Below, piece after piece: positions 23,173 through 30,935 of a DNA stretch of 33,424 nt. Position 1 is the first letter of the stretch. Every line of letters begins with the position of its first letter. The position numbers and the translations under genes are program-made. This DNA comes from Candidatus Portnoyibacteriota bacterium (GTDB lineage: Bacteria > Patescibacteriota > Minisyncoccia > Portnoybacterales > GWB1-42-6), in contig JAQUNU010000001.1 in the NCBI GenBank assembly GCA_028717445.1, positions 1 to 33,424 on the forward strand. The letters run 5' to 3'. The notes beneath the pieces are model-generated. The model was not told the DNA's origin and did no database searches. It saw only the letters and a program-made list of their open reading frames with translations.

Positions 23173-23196
23173 TGACGATAGTGAAATTGTTATAAT
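23169..23196 (+). promoter_or_regulatory. Promoter for the 179-aa hypothetical gene
   Basis: TTGATG (23169-23174) and a perfect TATAAT (23191-23196) are separated by 16 bp. Transcription would begin near 23203, giving a leader of about 63 bases that contains two hairpins. Confidence 0.65.
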
Positions 23197-23222
23197 AATA
23201 AAGGTCATAGTAAAAATCCCTC

Positions 23223-23258
23223 CCCGCCGAAGCGGCGGGACTCCCTTTAAAAAGGGAG
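23223..23258 (+). promoter_or_regulatory. Two leader hairpins, the second covering the Shine-Dalgarno sequence
   Basis: The first hairpin pairs CCCGCC with GGCGGG (23223-23239). The second, at 23241-23258, pairs CTCCCTT with AAGGGAG around a TAAA loop. Its 3' arm AAGGGAG is also the SD of the next gene, 7 bases before its ATG, so folding would hide the ribosome-binding site. Whether this is regulation or a chance property of an inserted palindrome is open. Confidence 0.55.
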
Positions 23259-23265
23259 AATAAAA

Positions 23266-23805
23266 ATGGATATTAAACTACAGGAAGCGTTTAAAAAAGC
23301 CCAGGCCGAAATCGAGTCGGCTGGGATCGCTGATCTGGAATTAAAAAAGATCGCTTTTGCCAAAGCGATTGATTATTTTCTAAAAAAGGAAGGAAGTTTG
23401 TTTCCGGCAAAGGAAAAGAGCGGCCTGGATTTTTGGCCTGCGCTTTCCAATTCCACCGGCTTTGAGGAAAGAAAGCTGAAAGATATTTACGCGGTTGACG
23501 GCGATCAGATCCGGCTGGTGATCGATAAAGAAAAAATTCCGGGCGAGCGCAAAAGCGAGAAACAGCGAAGCCTGGCCGCACTGGTTTTACTGGCTTATCA
23601 CAACGGCCTGGGTCAGGAATGGGTGGCCTCAAGCGTTCTGGCCGAAGCGGCCAAGCATTCCAAGCTCTATGACACGAGTAAGTATTCCAAAAATTTAAAA
23701 CACGAATGGTTTCGAGCGCAGGGGGTGCGCAAGGGTTTGGCCTGGCGGCTTTCGGCTTCGGGCCTCTCTCAGGTCAGATTTATTTTGCTGGCCATTGCCA
23801 AGTGA
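23266..23805 (+). CDS. Hypothetical protein, 179 aa
   Basis: This soluble protein has no signal peptide or membrane segment. The first ~45 residues are helical. The middle part (about 55-95) has short strands with DGDQIRLVIDKEKIPG. The C-terminal ~85 residues (SLAALVLLAYHNGLGQEWVASSVLAEAAK ... KGLAWRLSASGLSQVRFILL) look like a helical, winged-helix-type fold ending in a strand-turn-strand, as in small DNA-binding or adaptor domains. I do not recognise the family. It has its own promoter, a strong SD partly hidden in a hairpin, and a bidirectional terminator, so it is a single-gene transcription unit. Confidence 0.8.
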   Translation: MDIKLQEAFKKAQAEIESAGIADLELKKIAFAKAIDYFLKKEGSLFPAKEKSGLDFWPALSNSTGFEERKLKDIYAVDGDQIRLVIDKEKIPGERKSEKQRSLAALVLLAYHNGLGQEWVASSVLAEAAKHSKLYDTSKYSKNLKHEWFRAQGVRKGLAWRLSASGLSQVRFILLAIAK

Positions 23806-23831
23806 AGCATGGTTAAAATTTTAAAAATCAA

Positions 23832-23863
23832 AAAACCGCCCTATAGCGAGGGTGGTTTTGTTT
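23832..23863 (+). terminator. Bidirectional terminator between the convergent hypothetical and PBP genes
   Basis: AAAACCGCCC and GGGTGGTTTT form a 10-bp stem (one G-T pair) around an 8-base loop. A T-rich run follows on the plus strand, and TTTTTT follows the hairpin on the minus strand, so it can end both converging transcripts. Confidence 0.8.
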
Positions 23864-23896
23864 GGTCAGACGAATTTAATTTATTACCCCATCGCG

Positions 23897-26512
23897 TTAT
23901 TCGATTTGAATTTCTGGCGAATTGATGAGCACGTCAATTAAAGCCTCTTTGCGGTTACAAAAACTATCATAAGCCACGGCTTTGATGGTGTGCATGCTGC
24001 CGTTAAGGCGGGAGGGGAGGCGGAAGGAAACCGAAGAGGGGTCTTTCGTATCGGCGCCGATGAGTTCATCGTCAAAAAAGAAATCAACCTGCTTTATGCC
24101 AAGATTTGAAACGGCTGAAGCGGAAACCTGTATCCTTCTTTGGGTGATGACCTGGTTTTGCAAGGGGGAGTTGATAGTTATTGAAGGTATATTTTCCTGG
24201 GTGTGGACATCGTCGGAGCTGTCGGGCTGCTGTTGGGGGACCCAACCGGAAGAAACAGCCCAGGCCCGGATCGGCGCTTCCCAATTGTTGAATTGCGGAT
24301 CAGCCGTCGGATCTTTTGGCGCGTCTCCGAGCGGATTGTCTTTATCGATGTAGAAAAGAATTGTATGGACTTCCGGATAAACTTTTTCTTCGATTAAATC
24401 CGGCGGAGTCATATCAGTGGCCAGCTTGCCGGAAATCTTGTCTATTTTGACTATTCTTTCAAAAACATAACTACCATTCAAGATTGATTTGGCGGCAGGG
24501 GTGGAATCCGGCTTGGTAAAGGCCTCGGGCTCGCTGGGCAGTATAAAACTATTTTCAGGCGCGTCTTGGCGGCTGGAAGCAATCTGATAAGCCTTTTTCA
24601 TAAAAGCGTTCCAAAGCGGCGCGGCGGCATACATGCCAGCCCCGGCTTTGGCCATGGGCGTGTTGTCGTTGTTGCCGGCCCAGACGCCAACCGCCAAAGA
24701 AGGAGTGTAGCCGATGGTCCAGGCGTCGCGATATTCTTGGGTGGTTCCGGTTTTGACCGCTGCCGGCCTCTCGGTTAAATAAAGGGGGGAGTTTGCGCCG
24801 AAAACCGGCGAGCGCGCTTCATTGTCAGACAGGATGTCCGTGACCATTCTTGATATTTGCGGATCGATAATTTTTGTCGGGTTTGACTCGTATTCTTCTA
24901 AGATTTTTCCTTTGCCGTCTTCTATTTTTAAGATGGCGGCCGTTTTGTTTTTTATGCCATCAGCCGCGAAAACACCAAAGGCGGCCGTTTCATCAAGGAG
25001 TTTGACTTCGCCGCCTCCCAGAACCAATGCCAGGCCGTAGCGGCTGCGGTCGTTCAGGGTGGTGATGCCCATAGATTTGGCGGTTTCAATGGTTTGATTA
25101 ATGCCGGCCAGATACAAAGTTTTGACCGAGGGAACGTTGAGCGATTGGGCCAGGGCTTCGCGCATGCTAACAGGCCCTCTGAATTTGCCATCGTAGTTGT
25201 CGGGGTTATAGCAGCGTTGACCCTCAAATTCTTGGGCCGTGGCCGAAGCCGGGCAGGCAGGGGCAAATTCAGTTTTTAAATCAAAGAGCATGGTTTCGGG
25301 AGTGAATCCTTTTTTAAAAGCGGTGGCGAAAGCGAATGGCTTGAAAGAAGAACCCGGTTGGCGGTCACGGATTGAAACATTGACGTAGGGCTCGTATCGG
25401 CAAGTATCGCCCGGAGTACAGCCGGTCGGAAGGGAGTCGGCTGTGTCATCGCGGGAACCGGCCATGGCCAAAATTTGGCCGGTCTTCGGGTCAACGGCAG
25501 TTAAGGCGGCGTTGTAGGCGCCATATTTTTTTTGATTGTCAGCTGCTCCTTGATTGATTATTTCTTGGGCTGCTTCTTGGAGTTCGATATCAAGCGTGGT
25601 GTAAACTTTAAGGCCGCCTTTTTCAACTGTTTCCTGGCCATATTTTTCTTCCAGATATTCTTTAATATACATAACAAAATGCGACGCCTTGATGGATTGG
25701 GCGGTTTTTGAAAAATTAAGCTGTTCTTTTTTGGCGGCCTCCGCTTCTTCGGCGCTGATATATCCCAGCTTTGCCATTCGGTCTAAAACATACTCCTGCC
25801 GGCTTTTAAGCTCTTCGGGATGGGAGCCAAACGGGGAATAATAGCTGGGGGCCTGGGGCAATGAAGCCAGAAGCGCGCCCTCGGCCAAATTCAGATCTTT
25901 GGCTGATTTATTGAAAAAAGTCTGGGCGGCCGCTTCAGCGCCATAGGCATTAGATCCATAAGGAATTTGATTCAAATAAAAACCAAGAATTTCATCTTTG
26001 GAATATTTAGCTTCGAGCTCAAGCGACAATATCCACTCTTTGACTTTTCTCGTATAAGACCTTTTGTCCGAGAAAAATGATTTTTTGATAAATTGTTGAG
26101 TGATGGTTGAGCCGCCTCCGGCTGAACGATTTCCCGTCAGGACGCCGATAATCGCCCGCCCGATACCCTTGAAATCAAGGCCGAAGTGATTATAAAAATT
26201 CGCGTCCTCCACTGAAATCGTCGCGTTTTTCAGATTTGGTGAAATTTGATCGAGCGCGACAATAGTCCTTTTTTCTTCGCCATGCACATCATAAAGAAGC
26301 ACTGTTCCGGTGCGATCGTAAATTTTAGTTGATTGGGTTATTTGTCGATGAGAAATTGTGCTCGGATCCGGCAGATCCTTGGCAAAATATGCAAAAGCGG
26401 CCGTGGCAACCAAAAGGCCGGCAAAAACAAAATATCCCGAGAGCTTCAGGATTCTTTTTAAACAAGCCTTTCTTTTTTTAATCGCGTTGTAATAAGGGCG
26501 ATAGTATTTCAT
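23897..26512 (-). CDS. Class A penicillin-binding protein (glycosyltransferase 51 + transpeptidase) with C-terminal Ig-like domain
   Basis: This protein of ~870 residues polymerises and cross-links peptidoglycan outside the membrane. It has a membrane anchor (about 20-45) and a GT51 domain (~75-250) with EDANFYNHFGLDFKG holding the catalytic glutamate, GGSTITQQ, and KVKEWILSLELE. The transpeptidase domain has the active serine in GSSFKPF (SxxK, about residue 388), SLN and KTGT (about 585). After these, ~100 residues (SITINSPLQNQVITQRRIQV ... FFFDDELIG ... AVAYDSF) form an Ig-like beta-sandwich, an extra found in some family members. I chose the ATG at 26512 over a TTG one codon earlier. The gene is convergent with the preceding one. 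Confidence 0.97.
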   Translation of the reverse strand: MKYYRPYYNAIKKRKACLKRILKLSGYFVFAGLLVATAAFAYFAKDLPDPSTISHRQITQSTKIYDRTGTVLLYDVHGEEKRTIVALDQISPNLKNATISVEDANFYNHFGLDFKGIGRAIIGVLTGNRSAGGGSTITQQFIKKSFFSDKRSYTRKVKEWILSLELEAKYSKDEILGFYLNQIPYGSNAYGAEAAAQTFFNKSAKDLNLAEGALLASLPQAPSYYSPFGSHPEELKSRQEYVLDRMAKLGYISAEEAEAAKKEQLNFSKTAQSIKASHFVMYIKEYLEEKYGQETVEKGGLKVYTTLDIELQEAAQEIINQGAADNQKKYGAYNAALTAVDPKTGQILAMAGSRDDTADSLPTGCTPGDTCRYEPYVNVSIRDRQPGSSFKPFAFATAFKKGFTPETMLFDLKTEFAPACPASATAQEFEGQRCYNPDNYDGKFRGPVSMREALAQSLNVPSVKTLYLAGINQTIETAKSMGITTLNDRSRYGLALVLGGGEVKLLDETAAFGVFAADGIKNKTAAILKIEDGKGKILEEYESNPTKIIDPQISRMVTDILSDNEARSPVFGANSPLYLTERPAAVKTGTTQEYRDAWTIGYTPSLAVGVWAGNNDNTPMAKAGAGMYAAAPLWNAFMKKAYQIASSRQDAPENSFILPSEPEAFTKPDSTPAAKSILNGSYVFERIVKIDKISGKLATDMTPPDLIEEKVYPEVHTILFYIDKDNPLGDAPKDPTADPQFNNWEAPIRAWAVSSGWVPQQQPDSSDDVHTQENIPSITINSPLQNQVITQRRIQVSASAVSNLGIKQVDFFFDDELIGADTKDPSSVSFRLPSRLNGSMHTIKAVAYDSFCNRKEALIDVLINSPEIQIE

Positions 26513-26637
26513 CAATTCTTATTTTGACAAATATTCTAATATTTTTCAAGTTTAAAGAGAGATTATTGAGAGAGAATGAAAAAGATGGGACGGGGAGAAG
26601 GCGGGCGTCAATATTCTATTTCTATTCCGTTCGTTCT

Positions 26638-26684
26638 CTATCTAAATAAAACAACCCTTAAAAAGGGTTGTTTTATTTAGATAG
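26638..26684 (-). terminator. Perfect 22-bp-stem palindrome terminator
   Basis: A 22-bp perfect inverted repeat with a 3-base AAA loop fills 26638-26684. Its core is AACCCTT-AAA-AAGGGTT, with T-rich arms on either strand. It lies 14 bases after the stop of the 55-aa minus-strand gene and acts as its terminator. Being symmetrical, it may also stop transcription in the other direction. Confidence 0.85.
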
Positions 26685-26698
26685 TTTAATCAGAAAAA

Positions 26699-26866
26699 TT
26701 AAATTTCTTCTTCTCCGGCAGCTTCTTCCTTGGGTTCGTCATCGCTTCCGGTTTCGTCGCCGTCTAAAGCCGCTGGCGCGTCTCCGCCTTCTACGTCCGT
26801 TTCTTCTTCTGACTCTTCGTCTAGAAGTTCTTCGTTATCAAGGTTTAAAAAGAGTTTCGCAGTCAT
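26699..26866 (-). CDS. Small acidic protein, 55 aa, unknown function
   Basis: Reading the minus strand from the ATG at 26866 gives a peptide that starts MTAKLFLNLDNEELLDEESE and ends AAGEEEI. About 40% of residues are D or E; basic residues are almost absent. A sigma70-type promoter lies about 35 bases upstream and a very strong terminator about 15 bases downstream, so it looks like a genuine single-gene unit. No SD precedes it, as for most genes in the window. No family is recognised. An acidic, disordered protein of this kind could be a nucleic acid mimic or a chaperone tail, but nothing proves that. Confidence 0.55.
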   Translation of the reverse strand: MTAKLFLNLDNEELLDEESEEETDVEGGDAPAALDGDETGSDDEPKEEAAGEEEI

Positions 26867-26906
26867 AAAATAAAATTTTAATTTTATTTCTCGCCTCGAC
26901 CTTTAC

Positions 26907-26935
26907 CTTATAATTTATCTTTTTTGTGAAGTCAT
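26907..26935 (-). promoter_or_regulatory. Probable promoter of the 55-aa acidic gene
   Basis: On the minus strand ATGACT (26930-26935) and TATAAG (26907-26912) stand 17 bp apart. This places the transcript start near 26900, about 34 bases before the ATG. It is separate from ruvC, which ends at 26991. Confidence 0.5.
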
Positions 26936-26990
26936 TTTATTAATTTATTTTTGGCTTGTCAATCCCCAGACCCAAATTCGTAAAAATGGC

Positions 26991-27473
26991 TTATTTGGGC
27001 AGGGTCATTCGGCAATGCCCGGCGCAGATAGCGATTGCCAGAGCGTCGGCGGCGTCATCCGGTTTGGGAATTTCTTTTAGATTCAGAATGGCTTTGACCA
27101 TCTTTTGAACCTGTTGTTTTTCAGCTTTGCCGTATCCAGTGACCGCCTGTTTGACCTGCGGTGGAGTGAACTCCACGATCGGCAATTTTTCCAGGGCGGC
27201 GGCCAGCATCACGATTCCTTGCGCCTGGCTGACTTTAATGATGGTTTTTTGGTTCTTAAAAAAGAAGAGCGACTCCATGGCGATCGTCTCGGGTTTGTAT
27301 TTTTTGATGAGGGCAGAGAGCTCTTTAAAAATTTTTTCAAGGCGCAGGGCGGGCTTTAAATTTTTTTCGGTGGCAAAACAGCCATACTCAATGAACTTTA
27401 TTTTGCCGCCGAGGTCTTCGATGAGCCCGTAGCCCATGAGCGCGTTGCCGGGGTCAATGCCTAGTATTATCAT
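26991..27473 (-). CDS. ruvC: Holliday junction resolvase RuvC
   Basis: The 160-residue endonuclease cuts four-way junctions made in recombination repair, working with RuvAB. The acidic catalytic set is visible: D7 in LGIDPG, E67 in AMESLFFF, and D140/D143 in PDDAADALAIA. The VKQAVTGYGKAEKQQV segment used in junction binding is also present. Length matches the family. ruvB is in the same strand block about 2.4 kb upstream; ruvA is not in the window. Confidence 0.97.
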   Translation of the reverse strand: MIILGIDPGNALMGYGLIEDLGGKIKFIEYGCFATEKNLKPALRLEKIFKELSALIKKYKPETIAMESLFFFKNQKTIIKVSQAQGIVMLAAALEKLPIVEFTPPQVKQAVTGYGKAEKQQVQKMVKAILNLKEIPKPDDAADALAIAICAGHCRMTLPK

Positions 27474-27506
27474 AAATTTTCAGACGAAAGATTTTCGGAA
27501 AAGGCT

Positions 27507-27635
27507 TTTTCTTCAATCTTGCCTGGCAAAAATTTTATCAGAAAATCGAGATGAGCGGAGTGAATCCGATCTTTCTTAAAATTTTATACCCGGCAAAGCA
27601 GTCTTTATGTTGCTTTTCTGCTGTCAGAAAACTAA
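27507..27635 (-). repeat. Palindromic intergenic repeat element, copy 2 (inverted)
   Basis: The core 27507-27611 is the reverse complement of 22193-22297 with one mismatch seen in 105 bp. The adjoining hairpin (about 27612-27635) is diverged. Its central 18 bases (TTTTCTGCTGTCAGAAAA at 27614-27631) read the same on the plus strand as in copy 1 (22173-22190), although the rest of the element is inverted. It sits between yebC and ruvC. Confidence 0.85.
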
Positions 27636-27646
27636 CAAGAGAACTT

Positions 27647-28375
27647 TTATTTCAAATTGGAATATATCTCGCTGACGTCGTCATTTTCTTCCAGCGCGTC
27701 CATCAGTCGCTCAATCTGGCCATGGGTTTTTTCGTCGACTATTTCGATCTGGTTTTTGGGCTTCCATTCAAGAGAAAAAGAACTGATTTTTAATCCGTTC
27801 CGTTCGAGTTTGTTTTTTACCTCGTCTAGTTTTTCCGGGGCTGTATAAATTTCAAGTGAATTTTCGTCTTGCCAATTCAGGTCCTCGGCGCCGCAGTCAA
27901 TCGTTGAAAGCTCAATATCGTCCTTTTTTGTTTGGGCTTCAATCAAATTCACGACCAGAGCGCCTTTTCTTTCAAAGAGCCAGTTGACGCTTCCTGGTTC
28001 GGCTATTTTGCCGCCTTTCTCGTTGACCAAAAATCTGACTTCTGAAAGCGTCCGGTTTTTATTGTCGCTGATCGCCTCAATCAATAGAGCGATGCCGCCG
28101 GGGCCGTAGGCTTCGATCAGTATTTCTTCCATCTTCGCGCCTTCAAGCTCGCCAGTGCCCTTTTTTATGGCCCGTTCGATATTTTCTCCAGGCATGTTTA
28201 GGGATTTGGCCTTTTCCACGATGATGCGCAACTGGGAATTAGTCGCCTGGGCGCCGCCTTTTTGACGGGCGGCGACGGTGATAAGGCGCGAAAGCTTGCT
28301 GAAAATTTTCCCTCGTTTTACATCGGTAATCGCTTTTTTATGTTTGATTTGACTCCATTTTGAATGTCCAGACAT
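27647..28375 (-). CDS. yebC: YebC/PmpR family protein (TACO1-like)
   Basis: The family is defined by its opening MSGHSKWSQIKHKKAITDVKRG, so I start at the ATG at 28375, giving 242 residues. An upstream in-frame ATG at 28405 would add ten atypical residues. Other family blocks are SRLITVAARQKGG, NMPGENIERAIKKGTGE and the acidic patch EAYGPGGIALLIEA. YebC proteins have been described as DNA-binding regulators, and more recently as ribosome-associated factors easing translation of difficult motifs. The gene often lies beside ruvC, as here, with the repeat element between them. Confidence 0.96.
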   Translation of the reverse strand: MSGHSKWSQIKHKKAITDVKRGKIFSKLSRLITVAARQKGGAQATNSQLRIIVEKAKSLNMPGENIERAIKKGTGELEGAKMEEILIEAYGPGGIALLIEAISDNKNRTLSEVRFLVNEKGGKIAEPGSVNWLFERKGALVVNLIEAQTKKDDIELSTIDCGAEDLNWQDENSLEIYTAPEKLDEVKNKLERNGLKISSFSLEWKPKNQIEIVDEKTHGQIERLMDALEENDDVSEIYSNLK

Positions 28376-28380
28376 GAGAA

Positions 28381-28408
28381 GCTTATAGCTTATAGCAAAT
28401 GGCAAATA
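28381..28408 (+). repeat. Short heptad-periodic repeat upstream of yebC
   Basis: Four units with a 7-base period run in line: GCTTATA, GCTTATA, GCAAATG, GCAAATA. The array lies 6 bases upstream of the yebC start (on its 5' side) and continues in degenerate form for a few more units. Confidence 0.5.
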
Positions 28409-28473
28409 GGCAGAACGTTTCGGTCTTCCTAGTCGCTAATGCTAACGGCGAATTTCCAATTTTCACTCTAAGA

Positions 28474-29823
28474 TTATCCCGCGTTTTTGCCGTTGTCAAT
28501 CGGATTTTTTCTTTTCCAAAAAATAAAACCCGAAGCGGTCAAAGAGGCAAAAACGATTAAGGCGGCTATTCGCGCAAAGAAGGCGGATTCTGTTTTTTGA
28601 CTTTCGTTATTTTTTGTCTCTTCAATTAATTTTGGATTTTGGAAAGAAATTGTGGCCGCGGTTAAATTATTGTCCGGTTGCGATTCCGGAGCAGCTTCCG
28701 GGGTTTTTGGGGTATTGTTTTCTGTTTGATCTGGAATGGCAGCTGCTGTTTCGATCAGTGAATTCAAAACAGGCTTGTCTTCTGGCGGCGTCTCCTTTGG
28801 CTTTTGGGTCGGCGCGTCTTTTTTGTTTTCTTTGGCGGGTGTGGGGCTGGCCCAGAGCCAGCTCTTATTAAAACGGCTGCAGGATTTTCCTTTCAGCGCT
28901 TTTTCGTAAGCGACCGCGTGCACAACTTGTTCGTCCGGCCAGAGCAGACGGATGGAATCGCCGTCGTTGTTTAAGATATTTTTATTTAGTTCAATGACCA
29001 GGATCTGGCCGGGCGCGATGACTGTTTCGGGAATTTCCTGGCCGGAACTTTCTTCGGCTTCGTCATCGATCTGCCAGCCGGCCAGGCTGACCGGTTCGCT
29101 GTCCGCGCTGATTATTTCGGCCCATTCCTTGCCTTCATCCGGCCAGGCCAGAAATTCGCTTAAAAAAATTTTATTGGAAAAATTTTTGAAAGAGGAAAAA
29201 GCCGTTTCGGTCGAAGAGGCGTTTGATCCGTTTTCTTCTCCGGCCGGAGCGGGGGAGAGGTCGTCTTCCGGCTCTTTTGCTTGGGCCGGAATGTTTGGCG
29301 CGCCGGGCGTGCCGCCAGCCAAAGAACTTTCTTTAAAAACGCTGCCGTTCCATTCCAGCGTTTTGCCGTTGCCGCCGGCGCCCATTTCTTTAGCATAAGC
29401 GGCGGAGGCCGTCAAATTTTTATTTTGATCAAGCAGATTTAAAGTCGCGGCCGTGTTCGGCAATTTCATCGCCGTGTCGATTATTACCCCGTCATAGCCC
29501 GTTAAGCTGTTTGCCAGGGCGTTGGCGTCTATCGCCAAAAGCAAATAGCCGGCCGGCGGCAAGATTAGCGAACCGCGGCTGCCGTTGTCCGGCGGCGCGA
29601 TCAGCGAATGATCGGAATCCGGGCCGTCATCGATTTTCCAACCGGTTAAATCTATTTCCGCCGGGCCGCTGTTGTAAAGCTCCACCCATTCCTTGTCGCC
29701 ATCCGCGTCCTCCAGGTCATACATTATTTCATTGATGACGATCTGGCCCTGAACGCGAAAAGGCCAAATAAAAAAGACCGCTGCAAGAACGGTCAACCAG
29801 ATTTTTATGCGAGAAAAAGACAT
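28474..29823 (-). CDS. Surface protein with two lamin-tail domains and a C-terminal membrane anchor
   Basis: The 449-residue protein has a signal peptide (to about residue 26, ending FRVQG). The first lamin-tail domain (~27-165) is typical: IVINEIMYDLEDADGDKEWVELYN, then IDLTGWKIDD. After a linker rich in A, E, P and S comes a second domain (about 215-340) with FLSEFLAWPDEGKEWAEII and SLAGWQIDDE. A P/E/T-rich stalk, a membrane helix (about 418-438) and a basic end (FWKRKN) follow. Bacterial lamin-tail domains occur on secreted and cell-wall proteins, often joined to nucleases or adhesins. No enzyme domain is seen here, so adhesion or wall binding is the best guess. Confidence 0.88.
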   Translation of the reverse strand: MSFSRIKIWLTVLAAVFFIWPFRVQGQIVINEIMYDLEDADGDKEWVELYNSGPAEIDLTGWKIDDGPDSDHSLIAPPDNGSRGSLILPPAGYLLLAIDANALANSLTGYDGVIIDTAMKLPNTAATLNLLDQNKNLTASAAYAKEMGAGGNGKTLEWNGSVFKESSLAGGTPGAPNIPAQAKEPEDDLSPAPAGEENGSNASSTETAFSSFKNFSNKIFLSEFLAWPDEGKEWAEIISADSEPVSLAGWQIDDEAEESSGQEIPETVIAPGQILVIELNKNILNNDGDSIRLLWPDEQVVHAVAYEKALKGKSCSRFNKSWLWASPTPAKENKKDAPTQKPKETPPEDKPVLNSLIETAAAIPDQTENNTPKTPEAAPESQPDNNLTAATISFQNPKLIEETKNNESQKTESAFFARIAALIVFASLTASGFIFWKRKNPIDNGKNAG

Positions 29824-29878
29824 GGCTGAAACAAAAAAATAATTAAATCTGTATTAGCTATTATGGGCGCTAAGCAGT

Positions 29879-30892
29879 TTAGAGCAATTTTTTCTGCGCT
29901 GGCTCGGGAAATTTAAGGGAGAGATGAGCAAAGGCCTCTTTGGTTGCCATGCGGCCACGGGGCGTGCGAAGCAGGAAGCCGATGCGCATAAGATAGGGCT
30001 CATAGACATCGGTGATAGTGTCTTCGTCTTCACAGGTGGCGGCAGCGAGAGCCTGTAATCCGACCGGACCGCCGTCAAATTTTTCGGCGATAATGGAAAG
30101 GATCTGCCGGTCTATGGGCTCAAGGCCGAGCACGTCGATTTCTAGCATTTTAAAAGCCTCTTTAACAATTCCGCGCGTGATCTTGCCGCTGCCTCTCACC
30201 TGGGCGAAATCTCGGACGCGTTTGAGCAGGCGATTGGCTACCCGGGGGGTGAACCTTGAGCAGCAAGCAATGTCCGAAGCGGCATCGTGATCAATTTCAA
30301 TATTTAAAATTTTCGATGAGCGTTCAACAATTTTCTTGATATCTTCGGTTTCGTAAAAATCAAGCCGGAAAGAAAGGCCAAAGCGGGAGCGCAGAGGAGA
30401 AGAAAGAAGGGCTGGCCGGGTGGTGGCCGCGATTAAGGTGAATTTTGGTAGATCCAGCTGCAGAGTTCTGGCCGAAGGTCCTTTGCCAATGACAATGTCT
30501 AATCGAAAATCCTCCATCGCGGGATAGAGCACTTCCTCGATCATTTTATTCAGTCGGTGCGCTTCGTCTACAAAAAGAATGTCGCCATCCGAAAGATTGG
30601 TCAGGATTGAACCAAGGTCGCCGACGCGCTCAATGGCCGCGCCCGAGGTGGCCTTAATTGAGGATTTTGTTTCGTTGGCTATAATATGAGCTAAGGTTGT
30701 TTTTCCCAATCCGGAAGCGCCCGAAAGCAAAAGATGCTCAATTGGCTCGCCGCGTTTTTTAGCCGCTTGAATCAATATCTTTAAACTTTCTTTGGTTTTT
30801 GACTGGCCTTGGTAATCGTCAAAATTCCTGGGACGCAGGGTTCGGTCAAGAATCTCGTCTTCGGGAACAGATTTAGGGCAGATAATCGGCAT
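29879..30892 (-). CDS. ruvB: Holliday junction branch migration ATPase RuvB
   Basis: The 337-residue AAA+ motor is of normal length. It drives branch migration with RuvA. Early RTLRPRNFDDYQGQSKTKESL, Walker A GASGLGKTTLAH, Walker B ILFVDEAHRLN, the sensor LIAATTRPALLSSPLRSRFG and the C-terminal winged-helix segment (GGPVGLQALAAATCEDEDTI, then EPYLMRIGFLLRTPRGR) are all intact. In the family the Walker A usually begins GPPG; here it is GASG, a mild change. It is the first gene of the minus-strand block and is divergent from the noncoding RNA promoter. Confidence 0.97.
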   Translation of the reverse strand: MPIICPKSVPEDEILDRTLRPRNFDDYQGQSKTKESLKILIQAAKKRGEPIEHLLLSGASGLGKTTLAHIIANETKSSIKATSGAAIERVGDLGSILTNLSDGDILFVDEAHRLNKMIEEVLYPAMEDFRLDIVIGKGPSARTLQLDLPKFTLIAATTRPALLSSPLRSRFGLSFRLDFYETEDIKKIVERSSKILNIEIDHDAASDIACCSRFTPRVANRLLKRVRDFAQVRGSGKITRGIVKEAFKMLEIDVLGLEPIDRQILSIIAEKFDGGPVGLQALAAATCEDEDTITDVYEPYLMRIGFLLRTPRGRMATKEAFAHLSLKFPEPAQKKLL

Positions 30893-30901
30893 AGGCAGGG
30901 G

Positions 30902-30930
30902 TTGACAAGCTTAAAAATCTATGATAAAAT
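30902..30930 (+). promoter_or_regulatory. Near-consensus promoter for a noncoding RNA
   Basis: TTGACA (30902-30907, perfect) and TAAAAT (30925-30930, one mismatch, with a TGA extension directly before it) have an exact 17-bp spacer. It is the best promoter I find in the window, yet no plus-strand gene lies downstream. Confidence 0.85.
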
Positions 30931-30935
30931 GCTTT

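Noticed and set aside
27551..27793. 80-aa plus-strand ORF beginning MSGVNPIFLKILYPAKQSL
   Set aside because: It starts inside repeat copy 2 and runs antisense to yebC. The similar peptide antisense to copy 1 (22164-22370) arises only because the repeat is the same DNA.
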